From Nocardioides bizhenqiangii (lineage in GTDB: Bacteria > Actinomycetota > Actinomycetes > Propionibacteriales > Nocardioidaceae): a stretch of 64,000 nucleotides of DNA. The translations under genes were made by a program, and so were the position numbers. The DNA is taken from contig NZ_CP141059.1 in the NCBI RefSeq assembly GCF_034661235.1, forward strand, positions 4,277,501-4,341,500. The letters run 5' to 3'. Below are positions 44,309 to 53,186 of this stretch, piece after piece. The notes below the pieces were generated by a model, which saw nothing but the letters and a program-made list of their open reading frames with translations, did not search any database and was not told where the DNA came from. The number at the start of each line of letters is the position of its first letter. The first letter of the stretch is position 1.

Positions 44309-45882
44309 TGCTGGACCGCCCTCGTCAGACGCCGCTGATCGCCGCGGTCGCCTGCCTGCTGCTCTTCGCAGCGCTCGCCGTGGGCGTCTCGGCCGGGTGG
44401 GTCATGTTCGCCGACGTCGACGACACCGGCCGGGACCTGGAGAACTGGGCCGACGGCCGGGGTCTGTACGGCGTGCTCCGCGCCATCGAGCTGGCCCTCG
44501 ACGCGGTGCCGATCGCGGTCTACTCGGTGGTGCTGGCCGTGGTGATGTACGCCAAGCACCACCGCCGGGCCGCCATCCTGATCGTCGCGGTCATGACCGC
44601 CACCTTCGTCTCGACCCAGGTGCTGAAGTGGCTGATCGGTCGGAACCGACCCGAGTGGCAGGAGACCGTGGGCCTGCTGGACAGCCGCGCGTTCCCGTCC
44701 GGTCACGCGTCGCAGACGACGGCCCTCGCCGGCGTGTGCCTGGTGCTGGCTGTCATGCTGGTCCGGCGCGCGAACATGCGGCGACTGATCGGCGTCGGGA
44801 TGGTCCTCCTCGTGCTCGTCGCCTGCGCGGACCGCGTCCTGCTCGGCCGGCACTACTGGACCGACGTGGTCGGCGGCGTGCTGCTCGGCGGCGGACTGGT
44901 CCTGCTCGGCGTCGCTCTCTACAGCCCGCTCCCCCGCAGCCTTGCCCTCACCTCCCTACCGCTCCCGCAGGCACTCCCGCTGTCCAACGACCTGGCGGTC
45001 GTGCTGAACCCGATCAAGGTCGAGGACGTCGCGCAGTTCCAGACCATCGTCGAGCAGATGGCGGTGGGCTCCGGCTGGAAACCCCCGCGGTGGTACTTCA
45101 CCACCGTCGAGGACTCCGGCACCGGGCAGGCCGAGCAGGCGTCGGTCGACGGCGCGGACCTGGTGATCGTGTGCGGCGGCGACGGCACGGTGCGCGAGGT
45201 GTGCGCCGAGCTGGCCGGCACCGGCATCCCGGTCGGCATCGTGCCCGCCGGCACCGGCAACCTGCTCGCCCGCAACCTCGGCATCCCGCTCTTCATCCGG
45301 GCCGCGATCGACATCGCGCTCAACGGCCAGGACCGTGCCATCGACATGGTCAAGGCGACCGGCGACGGGATCGACGACACCCACTTCATGGTGATGGCCG
45401 GGATGGGGTTCGACGCGGCGATCATGGAAGGCGTCAACGAGGAGATCAAGAAGAAGGTCGGCTGGATCGCCTACGTGCTGTCGGCGCTCAAGGCGCTGAT
45501 GTTCCCGACCATGCGGCTCGAGGTGTCGGTCGACGGGGGCCCGTTCAGCAAGCACCGCGCCCGGACCTGTGTCGTCGGCAACGTCGGCAGCCTGCAGGGC
45601 GGCATGAACCTGATCCCCGACGCCGCCATCGACGACGGCCAGCTCGACGTCGTGCTGCTCTACCCACGCCGGTTCCTCAGCTGGATCCCGCTCGTGGTCC
45701 GCGTCCTCAGCCGCCGCGAGAAGCGGGCGGGCGAGTCCGTTGCGCGTTTCACCGGCCGGTCCGTCGTCGTCCGCGCCTCGCTCGAGGTGCCCCGCCAGCT
45801 CGACGGCGACACGATCGGTCCGGGCAAGGAGCTGCACATGGAGTGCATCCACGGCCGGCTACTGGTGCGGGTGCCGCGCTAG
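44308..45882 (+). CDS. PAP2 phosphatase - diacylglycerol kinase fusion
   Basis: 524 residues with two enzymatic halves. Residues 1-210 are a six-helix PAP2 lipid phosphatase with KWLIGRNRP, the PSGH box (FPSGHASQT) and HYWTDVVGG. Residues 225-524 are a DAGK catalytic domain with VCGGDGTVREV, PAGTGNLLARNL and IDMVKATG. One part removes phosphate from a lipid pyrophosphate or phosphatidate and the other phosphorylates diacylglycerol or a sphingoid-like lipid, so the fusion may run a membrane lipid turnover cycle. The stop overlaps that of the minus-strand DUF4446 gene (CTAG). Confidence 0.93.
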   Translation: MLDRPRQTPLIAAVACLLLFAALAVGVSAGWVMFADVDDTGRDLENWADGRGLYGVLRAIELALDAVPIAVYSVVLAVVMYAKHHRRAAILIVAVMTATFVSTQVLKWLIGRNRPEWQETVGLLDSRAFPSGHASQTTALAGVCLVLAVMLVRRANMRRLIGVGMVLLVLVACADRVLLGRHYWTDVVGGVLLGGGLVLLGVALYSPLPRSLALTSLPLPQALPLSNDLAVVLNPIKVEDVAQFQTIVEQMAVGSGWKPPRWYFTTVEDSGTGQAEQASVDGADLVIVCGGDGTVREVCAELAGTGIPVGIVPAGTGNLLARNLGIPLFIRAAIDIALNGQDRAIDMVKATGDGIDDTHFMVMAGMGFDAAIMEGVNEEIKKKVGWIAYVLSALKALMFPTMRLEVSVDGGPFSKHRARTCVVGNVGSLQGGMNLIPDAAIDDGQLDVVLLYPRRFLSWIPLVVRVLSRREKRAGESVARFTGRSVVVRASLEVPRQLDGDTIGPGKELHMECIHGRLLVRVPR

Positions 45883-46268
45883 GGCCTTGCGTGGGTGATC
45901 GCCTCGGTCTCCTCGGGTGAGAGGTCCTGGTCGCTGCGCCACGAGGTGACACTCTTGGCGTAGGTGCGGGCCTCGTTGCGGCCGCGGATCGAGGTGAGCA
46001 CCACCCCGTCGCCGCCGTCGTCGAGCAGCGCGAGCGACCACGAGAGCCGGCCGCCCATCTCCTCGAACGCGTCGTACCGCACCACCGCGAGGTGCCGTAG
46101 CGCCCCCGCGGCCTCCTTGCGGAGGGCGGCGACCTCCTTGCGCAGGCCGAGCACGTCGGCCGGCAGGTCACCCTCGGCCGTCGGCCGCACCCGGAGGTAG
46201 GTCAGGAAGCCCACCACCAGGGCGAGCACGGCGACGACGAGGGCGATGCTCGCCAGCAGGGTCGGCAT
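45879..46268 (-). CDS. DUF4446 protein
   Basis: 129 residues: one N-terminal helix (ASIALVVAVLALVVGFLTYL), a short coiled coil (LGLRKEVAALRKEA) and a beta-rich C-terminal region with the family stretch HLAVVRYDAFEEMGGRLSWSLALLD. Function unknown, widely conserved in Gram-positives, often near pheA/serS as here. Start ATG 46268 is leaderless. Confidence 0.9.
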   Translation of the reverse strand: MPTLLASIALVVAVLALVVGFLTYLRVRPTAEGDLPADVLGLRKEVAALRKEAAGALRHLAVVRYDAFEEMGGRLSWSLALLDDGGDGVVLTSIRGRNEARTYAKSVTSWRSDQDLSPEETEAITHARP

Positions 46269-46274
46269 GGGGCA

Positions 46275-46280
46275 AGGTTA
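46275..46280 (-). promoter_or_regulatory. Leaderless -10 box of the DUF4446 gene
   Basis: TAACCT on the minus strand exactly six bases before the ATG at 46268. Confidence 0.65.
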
Positions 46281-46397
46281 GAGATGCCGCTCGTCGACAC
46301 GGCGCAAACTCGCACGAGCTCGCTGCACTCGCCGCGCGAGTTTCCGCCGGGTCGACTCCCGTCCAGCTTCGCGGACGGGACCCGGGTCGCCCGGCAC

Positions 46398-46410
46398 TAG
46401 GCTTTGCCCA
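46398..46410 (+). promoter_or_regulatory. Leaderless promoter of pheA
   Basis: TAGGCT (46398-46403) exactly six bases before ATG 46410. It favours this ATG over the TTG two codons upstream. Confidence 0.7.
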
Positions 46411-47240
46411 TGGCCCACATCGCCTACCAGGGGGAACCCGGCGCGAACTCCCACCTCGTGTGCAAGCAGCACTACCCGGATTGGGAGGCGCTGGCGTGCG
46501 CGTCGTTCGAGGACGTGTTCGCGGCGGTCACGAGCGGCGAGGCCGACCTGGCGATGATCCCGATCGACAACTCGATCGCCGGCCGGGTGGCCGACATCCA
46601 CCACTTCCTGCCGGAGTCCGACCTCCACATCGTCGCGGAGCACTTCCTGCGGATCGAGTTCTCGCTGATGGCAGTCCCAGGGGCGACCACGCAGACCATC
46701 CGCACCGTCCACAGCCACGTCCACGCGCTCGGCCAGTGTCGCAAGGTGATCCGCGAGCTCGGCCTGAAGCCGCTGATCTCGGGTGACACCGCCGGTGCCG
46801 CCCGCGAGGTGGCCGAGGCCGCCGACCCCAGCCAGGCAGCCATCGCACCGCCCCTCGCCGCCGAGATCTACGGCTTGGAGATCCTGCGCGCGGACGTCGA
46901 GGACGAGGACCACAACACCACCCGGTTCGTCGTTCTCTCCCGCGACTTCGTCGCCGCCCCGCGCGGCGACGGACCGGTCGTCACGACCTTCGTCTTCAAC
47001 GTCCGCAACCTGCCGGCCGCGCTCTACAAGGCGCTCGGCGGGTTCGCGACCAACGGCATCAACATGACCAAGCTCGAGAGCTACATGGTCGGCGGCGAGT
47101 TCGCCGCGACCCAGTTCCTCGCCGAGGTCGACGGTCATCCCGACGACCCGGGCCTCAAACGCGCGCTCGAGGAGCTGGCGTTCTTCACGACCGACGTGAA
47201 GGTGCTGGGGGTCTACCCCGCCGACCCGTTCCGGGGATGA
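46410..47240 (+). CDS. pheA: Prephenate dehydratase
   Basis: 276 residues. The dehydratase domain (1-175) has MIPIDNSIAGRV, GDTAGAA and the catalytic NTTRFVVL; an ACT domain follows. It converts prephenate to phenylpyruvate for phenylalanine synthesis. The ACT loop reads MTKLESYMVGGEF rather than the TKIESRP form of mycobacterial enzymes, a variant I associate with alphaproteobacterial proteins. ATG 46410 fits the leaderless promoter. Confidence 0.95.
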   Translation: MAHIAYQGEPGANSHLVCKQHYPDWEALACASFEDVFAAVTSGEADLAMIPIDNSIAGRVADIHHFLPESDLHIVAEHFLRIEFSLMAVPGATTQTIRTVHSHVHALGQCRKVIRELGLKPLISGDTAGAAREVAEAADPSQAAIAPPLAAEIYGLEILRADVEDEDHNTTRFVVLSRDFVAAPRGDGPVVTTFVFNVRNLPAALYKALGGFATNGINMTKLESYMVGGEFAATQFLAEVDGHPDDPGLKRALEELAFFTTDVKVLGVYPADPFRG

Positions 47241-47310
47241 CCGCGGACGTCATACGGTGGGCAGCGCGGGAGGTGCGGGACGGATGACGTCCCGCGACGC
47301 AGACCACGAA

Positions 47311-47334
47311 GATTGTCTGACAATCCACTAAGGT
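47311..47334 (+). promoter_or_regulatory. arcA leaderless promoter with GntR-type operator
   Basis: GATTGTCTGACAATC (47311-47325) is a perfect 7-1-7 palindrome of the TTGTnnnACAA class bound by FadR-type GntR regulators. The -10 TAAGGT (47329-47334) follows, six bases before ATG 47341. The operator thus sits in the -35/-10 spacer. Confidence 0.7.
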
Positions 47335-47340
47335 GCCGCC

Positions 47341-48573
47341 ATGACCGTGAACCCTGGGAACCCCGGCAGTACTGGTGTGGACAGCGAGGTCGGGCGGCTC
47401 CGCACGGTGATGCTGCACCGCCCGGGCTCCGAGCTCCAACGGCTCACGCCGCGGAACAACGACCGGCTGCTGTTCGACGGCGTTCCGTGGGTGTCGCGGG
47501 CGCAGGACGAGCACGACGCCTTCGCCGACGCGCTCCGCGAGCGCGACGTCGAGGTGCTCTACCTGACCGAGCTGCTGACCGAGACCCTCGCCGACGCCGA
47601 GGCCCGCGAGATCGCGATCGAGACCGCGCTGACCGACCTCGACCTCGGCGAGACCCTGCGCCTCTACCTTCGCGGCTTCCTCGGCGACGCGACGCCGGAG
47701 GAGCTCTCGGTCTACCTCACCGCAGGCATCCGCAACGACGAGGTGCGCGGCGGCTTCGGACTGGTCACGACGCTGCTGGCGTTCGACGACTTCCTCGTCG
47801 ACCCGCTGCCCAACCTTCTCTTCACTCGCGACTCCTCGGTCTGGGTGCGTGACCGGGTCGCGATCACCTCGCTCGCGATGCCGGCGCGCAAGCGCGAGAC
47901 CCAGCTGACCGAGCTCATCTACCGCCACCACCCCCGGTTCGCCGCCAGCCCGCGGATCCTGGGCCACCACTTCGAGCACGTCGAGGGCGGCGACGTGCTG
48001 CTGCTCTCGCCGGGTGTGATCGCGGTCGGGGTCGGGGAGCGTACGACGCCCGCGGGCGCCGAGCGGTTCGCGCGCCAGGTGTTCGAGGCCGGCCTCGCCG
48101 AGACCGTGCTCGCCGTACCCATCGCGCAGGAGCGCGCCACCATGCACCTCGACACCGTGTGCACGATGGTCGACGTCGACAAGGTCGTGATGTACCCCAA
48201 CGTCGCCGACACCCTCACGGCGTACGCCGTCACCCGTCGCGGGGCCGCCGAACCCGCCCACCTCGAGCTCGACGTGGCCGCGCCGGAGCCGTTCCTCGTC
48301 GCGGCGGCGAAGGCGATGCAGCTGGACACGCTGCACCAGATCGACACCGGTCTCGACCCCGTGACCGCCGAGCGCGAGCAGTGGGACGACGGCAACAACA
48401 CTCTCGCTCTCGCACCGCGACTGGCGGTCGCCTACGAGCGCAACGACGGCACCAACAGCCGGCTCGAGGACGCAGGCATCGAGGTGATCCGGATCGCGGG
48501 CTCGGAGCTGGGCTCGGGTCGCGGCGGCCCCCGGTGCATGAGCTGTCCCATCGCGCGTGACCCTCTCCCCTGA
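47341..48573 (+). CDS. arcA: Arginine deiminase
   Basis: 410 residues with all ADI motifs: [32 protein letters not shown] and the C-terminal [14 protein letters not shown] with nucleophile Cys399. It hydrolyses arginine to citrulline and ammonia. No carbamate kinase, ornithine carbamoyltransferase or antiporter gene is next to it, so the full ATP-yielding pathway is not encoded here; arginine catabolism or pH defence is likely. A GntR-type operator overlaps the promoter. Confidence 0.96.
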   Translation: MTVNPGNPGSTGVDSEVGRLRTVMLHRPGSELQRLTPRNNDRLLFDGVPWVSRAQDEHDAFADALRERDVEVLYLTELLTETLADAEAREIAIETALTDLDLGETLRLYLRGFLGDATPEELSVYLTAGIRNDEVRGGFGLVTTLLAFDDFLVDPLPNLLFTRDSSVWVRDRVAITSLAMPARKRETQLTELIYRHHPRFAASPRILGHHFEHVEGGDVLLLSPGVIAVGVGERTTPAGAERFARQVFEAGLAETVLAVPIAQERATMHLDTVCTMVDVDKVVMYPNVADTLTAYAVTRRGAAEPAHLELDVAAPEPFLVAAAKAMQLDTLHQIDTGLDPVTAEREQWDDGNNTLALAPRLAVAYERNDGTNSRLEDAGIEVIRIAGSELGSGRGGPRCMSCPIARDPLP

Positions 48574-48645
48574 CGCAGCGTTACGGATAAGGTCACACCA
48601 GCGCGGGTTCCGCGCACATGGGGAGACCGCAGCGAAAGGGTCAGC

Positions 48646-49014
48646 ATGGCAACGTTCTTCGAGCACTTCAGTCCCAAAGAGGTCGCCAAGATCAGCGGCG
48701 TCGGACGCCGTGTGCATCTTCCGGAGGGCTGGTCGCCGATCTGGAAGGACACCCCGGCCGACAAGGCCTACATCATCCTCGACGGCACGGTCTCCGTCCG
48801 CGTCGACGGCGAGGAGATCGCCCAGCTCGGTGCCGGCGACATCGTCGGTGAGGCCGCGATCATGGGCCACAAGCTGCGCAACGCCACCGTCGTCGCGCTG
48901 ACGCCGCTCGACACCATCCATCTCACCGACGAGACGCTGGTCCAGCTCGACAAGGAGATGCCCTCCTTCCACCAGGCGCTCGAGGAAGTCGCGCAGTCCC
49001 GCGTCCAGCACTGA
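48646..49014 (+). CDS. Stand-alone cyclic-nucleotide-binding domain protein
   Basis: 122 residues, almost entirely one cNMP-binding fold (AYIILDGTVSVRVDGEEIAQ, GAGDIVGEAAIMGHKLRNAT). The phosphate-binding cassette GEAAIMGHKLRNAT lacks the RxA arginine of true cAMP sites (RNAT instead of RTAS-type spacing), so ligand choice is open. No effector domain. It ends six bases before the cyclase gene, so the two are co-expressed. Confidence 0.88.
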   Translation: MATFFEHFSPKEVAKISGVGRRVHLPEGWSPIWKDTPADKAYIILDGTVSVRVDGEEIAQLGAGDIVGEAAIMGHKLRNATVVALTPLDTIHLTDETLVQLDKEMPSFHQALEEVAQSRVQH

Positions 49015-49020
49015 TGTTCG

Positions 49021-50079
49021 GTGACAGCACCTGAACAGCCGACCGACCGCGCCGCGCCGCCGACGGCCGGTGCGGGCGCCCTCGACTCCCTCGAGGAGCA
49101 CCTCTTGGGTGAGCGCCCGACCCTCACCCAGGCCGAGGTCGCCGACCAGGCCGGGATCTCTCTCGACGCCGCCCGCGAGCTGTGGCACCTGCTGGGCTTC
49201 GCCCACGCCGAGCCCGAGGAGCGCGCCTTCACCCAGGGCGACGTACGGGCGCTCAAGCTCACCCAGGACCTGACCGACCTCGGCCTCCTCACCGAGGACC
49301 GCCAGGACGGGATGGTCCGGACCCTCGGCCGCAGTTTCGCGCGGCTGGCCGAGTGGCAGGTCGGCCTGTTGGCCGAGACCGCGCTCGACACCGGGATCGA
49401 TCCGACCGACGGGATCCTGGAGCTCGCCGACGAGGTGACGCCGCGGGTCGAGGAGCTGCAGACCTTCGTCTGGCGCCGGCACGTCCTCAACGCCGCGTCC
49501 CGCATGCTGGCGGTCGCGGACGCCGGCGACCGGACGAGCGACCGCGCCGTCTGCTTCGTGGACATCGTCGGCTACACGTCCCGCTCGCGGACGTTGACCG
49601 ATCGCGAGCTGGTCACCTGGCTCGAGGCCTTCGAGACCGCCGCGCTCGACACCGTCATCGAGCACAACGGCCGGATCATCAAGAACATCGGCGACGAGCT
49701 CCTCATCGTCGCCGACACTGCGGAGGACGCGGCCGCGATCGCCATGGAGCTGACCCGCCGCGGCTCCGACGAGGACGACGACTTCCCCGACGTCCGCGCC
49801 GGCGTCGCCTACGGCGAGGTCGTCACCCGGCTCGGCGACGTGTTCGGCCCGGTCGTCAACATCGCCGCCCGGCTGACCAGCGTGGCGCGGCCTGGCACCG
49901 TCCTCATCGACAAGGGGATGTACGCCGCGCTGACCGGAGCTGCCGGGGACGACGCGGACACCAGCGACACCGAGGGGCCGGAGCGGGACGAGTCGCCGTA
50001 CCGCTTCCGCCGCGTGCGTCGGGTGTCGGTGAAGGGCTACTCGCGCCTCCACCCCTGGGCGTTGCAGCCGCGCGACTGA
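49021..50079 (+). CDS. Class III adenylate cyclase with pH-type regulatory domain
   Basis: 352 residues. The N-terminal helical domain (about 20-160; AEVADQAGISLDAARELWHLLGF) resembles the autoinhibitory pH-sensing module of mycobacterial Rv1264. The catalytic domain (175-350) keeps the metal Asp181 (CFVDIVGYTS) and GDE, the adenine-selecting Lys (IIKNIGDE) and Asp (GDVFGPVVN), and the transition-state Asn and Arg (VVNIAARL). An active ATP cyclase is expected, with the catalytic region cytoplasmic. GTG 49021. Paired with the upstream cNMP-binding protein. Confidence 0.92.
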   Translation: MTAPEQPTDRAAPPTAGAGALDSLEEHLLGERPTLTQAEVADQAGISLDAARELWHLLGFAHAEPEERAFTQGDVRALKLTQDLTDLGLLTEDRQDGMVRTLGRSFARLAEWQVGLLAETALDTGIDPTDGILELADEVTPRVEELQTFVWRRHVLNAASRMLAVADAGDRTSDRAVCFVDIVGYTSRSRTLTDRELVTWLEAFETAALDTVIEHNGRIIKNIGDELLIVADTAEDAAAIAMELTRRGSDEDDDFPDVRAGVAYGEVVTRLGDVFGPVVNIAARLTSVARPGTVLIDKGMYAALTGAAGDDADTSDTEGPERDESPYRFRRVRRVSVKGYSRLHPWALQPRD

Positions 50080-50122
50080 CGACCTGACCGCCGCCCTGCG
50101 TGCTCGCGGCAGCTGCTGGGTG

Positions 50123-50914
50123 TTACGCCTCCTCCTCCCGGGCGCTCACCATCGGCACCACGTCGGCGATGGAGTTGACGACCATGGTCGGCCGGTAGGG
50201 AAAGCGCTCGACGTGGTCAGGGTGGGTGGAGCCGGTCGACACGAGGATCGTTCGCATGCCGGCCTCGAGACCGCTGATGATGTCGGTGTCCATCCGGTCG
50301 CCGATCATTGCCGTCGTCTCGGAGTGCGCCTCGATCCGGTTGAGCGCGCTCCGCATCATCAGCGGGTTGGGCTTCCCGATGAAGTACGGCGACCGCCCGG
50401 TGGCCGTGCTGATCAGGGCGGCGACCGAGCCGGTAGCGGGGAGCATGCCCTGGGGACTGGGGCCGCTCGCGTCCGGGTTGGTGGCGATGAAACGTGCTCC
50501 CGCGTTGATCAGCCGGATCGCGCGGGTGATCGACTCGAACGAGTAGGTGCGGGTCTCGCCCAGCACGACGTAGTCCGGCTCCCGCTCGGTCATCACATAG
50601 CCGATGTCGTGCAGTGCGGTGGTGAGCCCGGCTTCGCCGACGACGTAGGCCGACCCGCCCGGGCGCTGGTCGTGAAGGAACTGCGCGGTCGCCAGCGCCG
50701 ACGTCCAGATCGACTCTTCGGGTACGTCGATGCCGCTGCGGAGCAGCCGGACCCGCAGGTCGCGCGGCGTGTAGATCGAGTTGTTGGTGAGGAGCAGGAA
50801 GGGCACGGACGCCGCCTGCAGCGCGGCGATGAAGTCTGTGGCGCCGGGGATCGGGTCCTCCTCGCGGACGAGGACGCCGTCCATGTCGGTCAGCCAGGTT
50901 CGGATCGGGCGCAT
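50123..50914 (-). CDS. HAD-IIA family phosphatase (NagD-like)
   Basis: 263 residues from ATG 50914. Motif I is [11 protein letters not shown], motif [10 protein letters not shown], motif III Lys in IGKPNPLMM and motif [13 protein letters not shown]. The cap is type C2A as in NagD/UMP phosphatases. An in-frame GTG nine bases upstream is possible, but GGAGG would then be only one base away; ATG 50914 has spacing of ten. Probably a sugar or nucleotide phosphate phosphatase. Confidence 0.92.
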   Translation of the reverse strand: MRPIRTWLTDMDGVLVREEDPIPGATDFIAALQAASVPFLLLTNNSIYTPRDLRVRLLRSGIDVPEESIWTSALATAQFLHDQRPGGSAYVVGEAGLTTALHDIGYVMTEREPDYVVLGETRTYSFESITRAIRLINAGARFIATNPDASGPSPQGMLPATGSVAALISTATGRSPYFIGKPNPLMMRSALNRIEAHSETTAMIGDRMDTDIISGLEAGMRTILVSTGSTHPDHVERFPYRPTMVVNSIADVVPMVSAREEEA

Positions 50915-50947
50915 GTCGGTCACGCCTCCATTGTGGGCGTACACGCG

Positions 50948-51889
50948 CTAGCGGATCGTCACCTGACGGTTGGCCAGGCCGGCGCGCGCCGACCGCTGCT
51001 CGGTGGTCAGGTCCTCCTGCACCGCGAGCGCTGCGTCGAGCCGCGTGCGGAGCTCGGCAGCACCGTCCTCGACGCCCTCGACGCCGGTGCCGACCGGGAG
51101 CTCCCAGACCGGAGCGACCACGCCGTGGGCGCGGAACATCCCGATCAGCCGGGCTCCCTCGACGACCCGGTCCTCGCCGGCGACGTGCAGCCGCGCGAAC
51201 GCGTCGAGGAGGTCGTCCTCAGGCTCCGGCATCACCCAGCGCAGGAACTCCTTGTCGCCCAGGTGCGTCCAGTACGCCGACGCCACCGATGCCAGCCGGG
51301 CGGTGGGCGAGGCGGCACCCTGTGCCTGCTCGAGCGCCGCCGCCAGCTCGGGTGATTCCTCGACGTCCGACACCCAGTAGTCGAACCCTTCGTGCACCTC
51401 GACCTGGAGCGGCTCGTCGGCGACCAGGTCCTGCAGCCGCGGCCCGTCGCCCGGCGACTCGGTGAGGCCGACCATCGGCGTGCCGGGCTCGGCGTCGAAC
51501 GCGGCCAGCAGCACCGCGGCCAGGTCGCGCGACGGATCGCCGAAGTTGTGCTGCACCTGGAGCCCCAGCCAGACCTCGCCGCTGTCGCGGACCATGGCAG
51601 GGGCGGCCATCGGGAGCAGCGTGCAGACCCGGGCGGTGCGGCCGGCGTACTCACCCGTCAACGGCAGGACCGCCGTCGCTGCAGGCACCAGCTCGCGCAT
51701 CGCGACCAGGTCGCACTCGGACGCGAGCCCCTCGAACGGACGCTTCACGAACACGGTGCCGCCGCCGGGAGCACCGTGGCACGCCTTGTAGCGCTTGCCC
51801 GAGCCGCACGGGCACGGCTGGCGCGGACCGACCTCGCCGGGCGCGGTGGACTCGGCGGCACGCGTCTTCGCGCGGTTCTTCTTGGCCAT
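50948..51889 (-). CDS. DUF5926 family protein with SEC-C zinc motif
   Basis: 313 residues. The N-terminal SEC-C-like motif QPCPCGSGKRYKACHG (about 24-39) binds zinc. The rest matches actinobacterial DUF5926 (RPFEGLASECDLVAMRELVPAAT, GLQVQHNFGDPSRDLA). Function unknown; possible preprotein or ribosome association by analogy with SecA. A TAGGTT box lies eight bases before the ATG. Confidence 0.9.
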   Translation of the reverse strand: MAKKNRAKTRAAESTAPGEVGPRQPCPCGSGKRYKACHGAPGGGTVFVKRPFEGLASECDLVAMRELVPAATAVLPLTGEYAGRTARVCTLLPMAAPAMVRDSGEVWLGLQVQHNFGDPSRDLAAVLLAAFDAEPGTPMVGLTESPGDGPRLQDLVADEPLQVEVHEGFDYWVSDVEESPELAAALEQAQGAASPTARLASVASAYWTHLGDKEFLRWVMPEPEDDLLDAFARLHVAGEDRVVEGARLIGMFRAHGVVAPVWELPVGTGVEGVEDGAAELRTRLDAALAVQEDLTTEQRSARAGLANRQVTIR

Positions 51890-51913
51890 GGCCCCAGAAC
51901 CTATCCGGACGCC

Positions 51914-52711
51914 CTAGCCGGCCACCTCACCGCGCTGGTCGAGCAGGTCGAGGACGTATGCCGGACGGTCGGTGATCACCGCCCGCACCCCCATCGCCAG
52001 GCAGAGCTCCAGGTCGGACTCGGTGTTGACCGTCCACACGTGCACCGGACGATCCCGGCGGCCCATGCTCTCGACCACGCGGGGGTGGTCGCGCAGCAGG
52101 TTGATGCCCGGCCCCATGATCGTGTCTCTGCTGATCGCTCGTCGCAGCATCGGCCAGAGCGCCGGCTTGTCGATGAGCTGCACCCGTTCGACGTCGGGAG
52201 CCAGCCGCTCCACCCGTTGCAGGGCGGTGAAGGAGAAGCTCATCACCCGAGCCGGCGAACCGGGCGTCTCCCAGCCGAACTCGTGGAGCATCTCGACCAG
52301 GCGCTTCTCGACGAGTCCGCCGAACCGGGTCGGGTGCTTCGTCTCGATCGCGACCTCCACCGGCCGCTCGTAGTCGGCGACCGTCTCCAGCAGCTTGCGC
52401 AGGGTCAGCACCTTGCCGAGCTCCTCGTCGCGGTCGGGAGCCTCGTCGTCGAGGTCGGCCCACGGGTTCTTCCAGCTCGAGAAGTCGAGGTCGTTGAGCT
52501 CGGCGAGGTCCATCGTCGAGACCAGGCCGCGGTTGCCGGAGGTACGCCGCAGGTCACGGTCGTGCACGCAGACCAGGTGCCCGTCGGCGGTCAGCCGGAC
52601 GTCGCACTCGAGCGCCCCGGCGCCGGCGTCGAGGGCTTGGAGGTAGGCCCCCAGAGTGTGCTCGGCGATCTCGTGACTGGCGCCCCGGTGGGCGACGACC
52701 TGCGGCCGCAT
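51914..52711 (-). CDS. Glycerophosphodiester phosphodiesterase
   Basis: 265 residues of the GDPD family. The catalytic segment VAHRGASHEIAEHT is followed by ECDVRLTADGHLVCVHD, which supplies the metal-binding Glu and Asp and the second catalytic His. No signal peptide, so it acts in the cytoplasm, unlike secreted GlpQ. ATG 52711 places HRGA at the usual residue 8. Releases glycerol 3-phosphate from deacylated phospholipids. Confidence 0.93.
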   Translation of the reverse strand: MRPQVVAHRGASHEIAEHTLGAYLQALDAGAGALECDVRLTADGHLVCVHDRDLRRTSGNRGLVSTMDLAELNDLDFSSWKNPWADLDDEAPDRDEELGKVLTLRKLLETVADYERPVEVAIETKHPTRFGGLVEKRLVEMLHEFGWETPGSPARVMSFSFTALQRVERLAPDVERVQLIDKPALWPMLRRAISRDTIMGPGINLLRDHPRVVESMGRRDRPVHVWTVNTESDLELCLAMGVRAVITDRPAYVLDLLDQRGEVAG

Positions 52712-52762
52712 GTGCAGCAGTGTGCCGCAGGTCGTCGACGCGGCGCGGGACAACGCGTCGTA

Positions 52763-52773
52763 CGCCGGGAGCG
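52763..52773. promoter_or_regulatory. ClgR-type binding site upstream of clgR
   Basis: CGCCGGGAGCG fits the CGC-N5-GCG core known for ClgR, with AAC flanking it. It lies 32 bases upstream of the clgR -10 box, suggesting autoregulation. Confidence 0.5.
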
Positions 52774-52804
52774 AACACGCTGTCCTCCGGCGCCGGACCG
52801 TCCT

Positions 52805-52810
52805 AGCGTC
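52805..52810 (+). promoter_or_regulatory. -10 box of the clgR-like gene
   Basis: TAGCGT five bases before ATG 52816; probably a leaderless or nearly leaderless transcript. Confidence 0.5.
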
Positions 52811-52815
52811 GCCTC

Positions 52816-53118
52816 ATGGGTGACGTGATCGAGTTCAACCGGCCGACGCGACCGGCCGACCGGCCGATCGAGCCCCTGTGGCGCGAGGCAGCCGGCGAGG
52901 AGCTGCGCAACGAGCGGCACCACAGCGAGCGGACGCTGGCCGACGTCGCGCAGGAGGCCGGCATCTCCGTGCAGTACCTCTCGGAGGTCGAGCGCGGCCG
53001 CAAGGAGCCGAGCTCGGAGGTGCTCGCCGCCGTGGCCGGCGCGCTCGGGCTGCGGATGGCGGACCTCACGCTCCGTGCGGCCAGGCGGCTGCACGGGCCG
53101 GTCTGCCTCGCCGCGTAG
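52816..53118 (+). CDS. clgR: ClgR-like XRE regulator
   Basis: 100 residues. The HTH ERTLADVAQEAGISVQYLSE followed by VERGRKEPSSEVLAAVAGAL is the signature of ClgR, the activator of Clp protease and chaperone genes in actinobacteria. It ends LHGPVCLAA; a hydrophobic Ala-Ala C-terminus is how ClgR is recognised as a ClpP substrate in other species. It is encoded next to the two clpP genes it should control. A CGC-N5-GCG site lies upstream. Confidence 0.9.
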   Translation: MGDVIEFNRPTRPADRPIEPLWREAAGEELRNERHHSERTLADVAQEAGISVQYLSEVERGRKEPSSEVLAAVAGALGLRMADLTLRAARRLHGPVCLAA

Positions 53119-53186
53119 CAGGGATCAGGGATCGACCAGGGTCCGTCCCCGATGTCCCCGCGGCCGCGGCGCGGCACGCTGGACGT

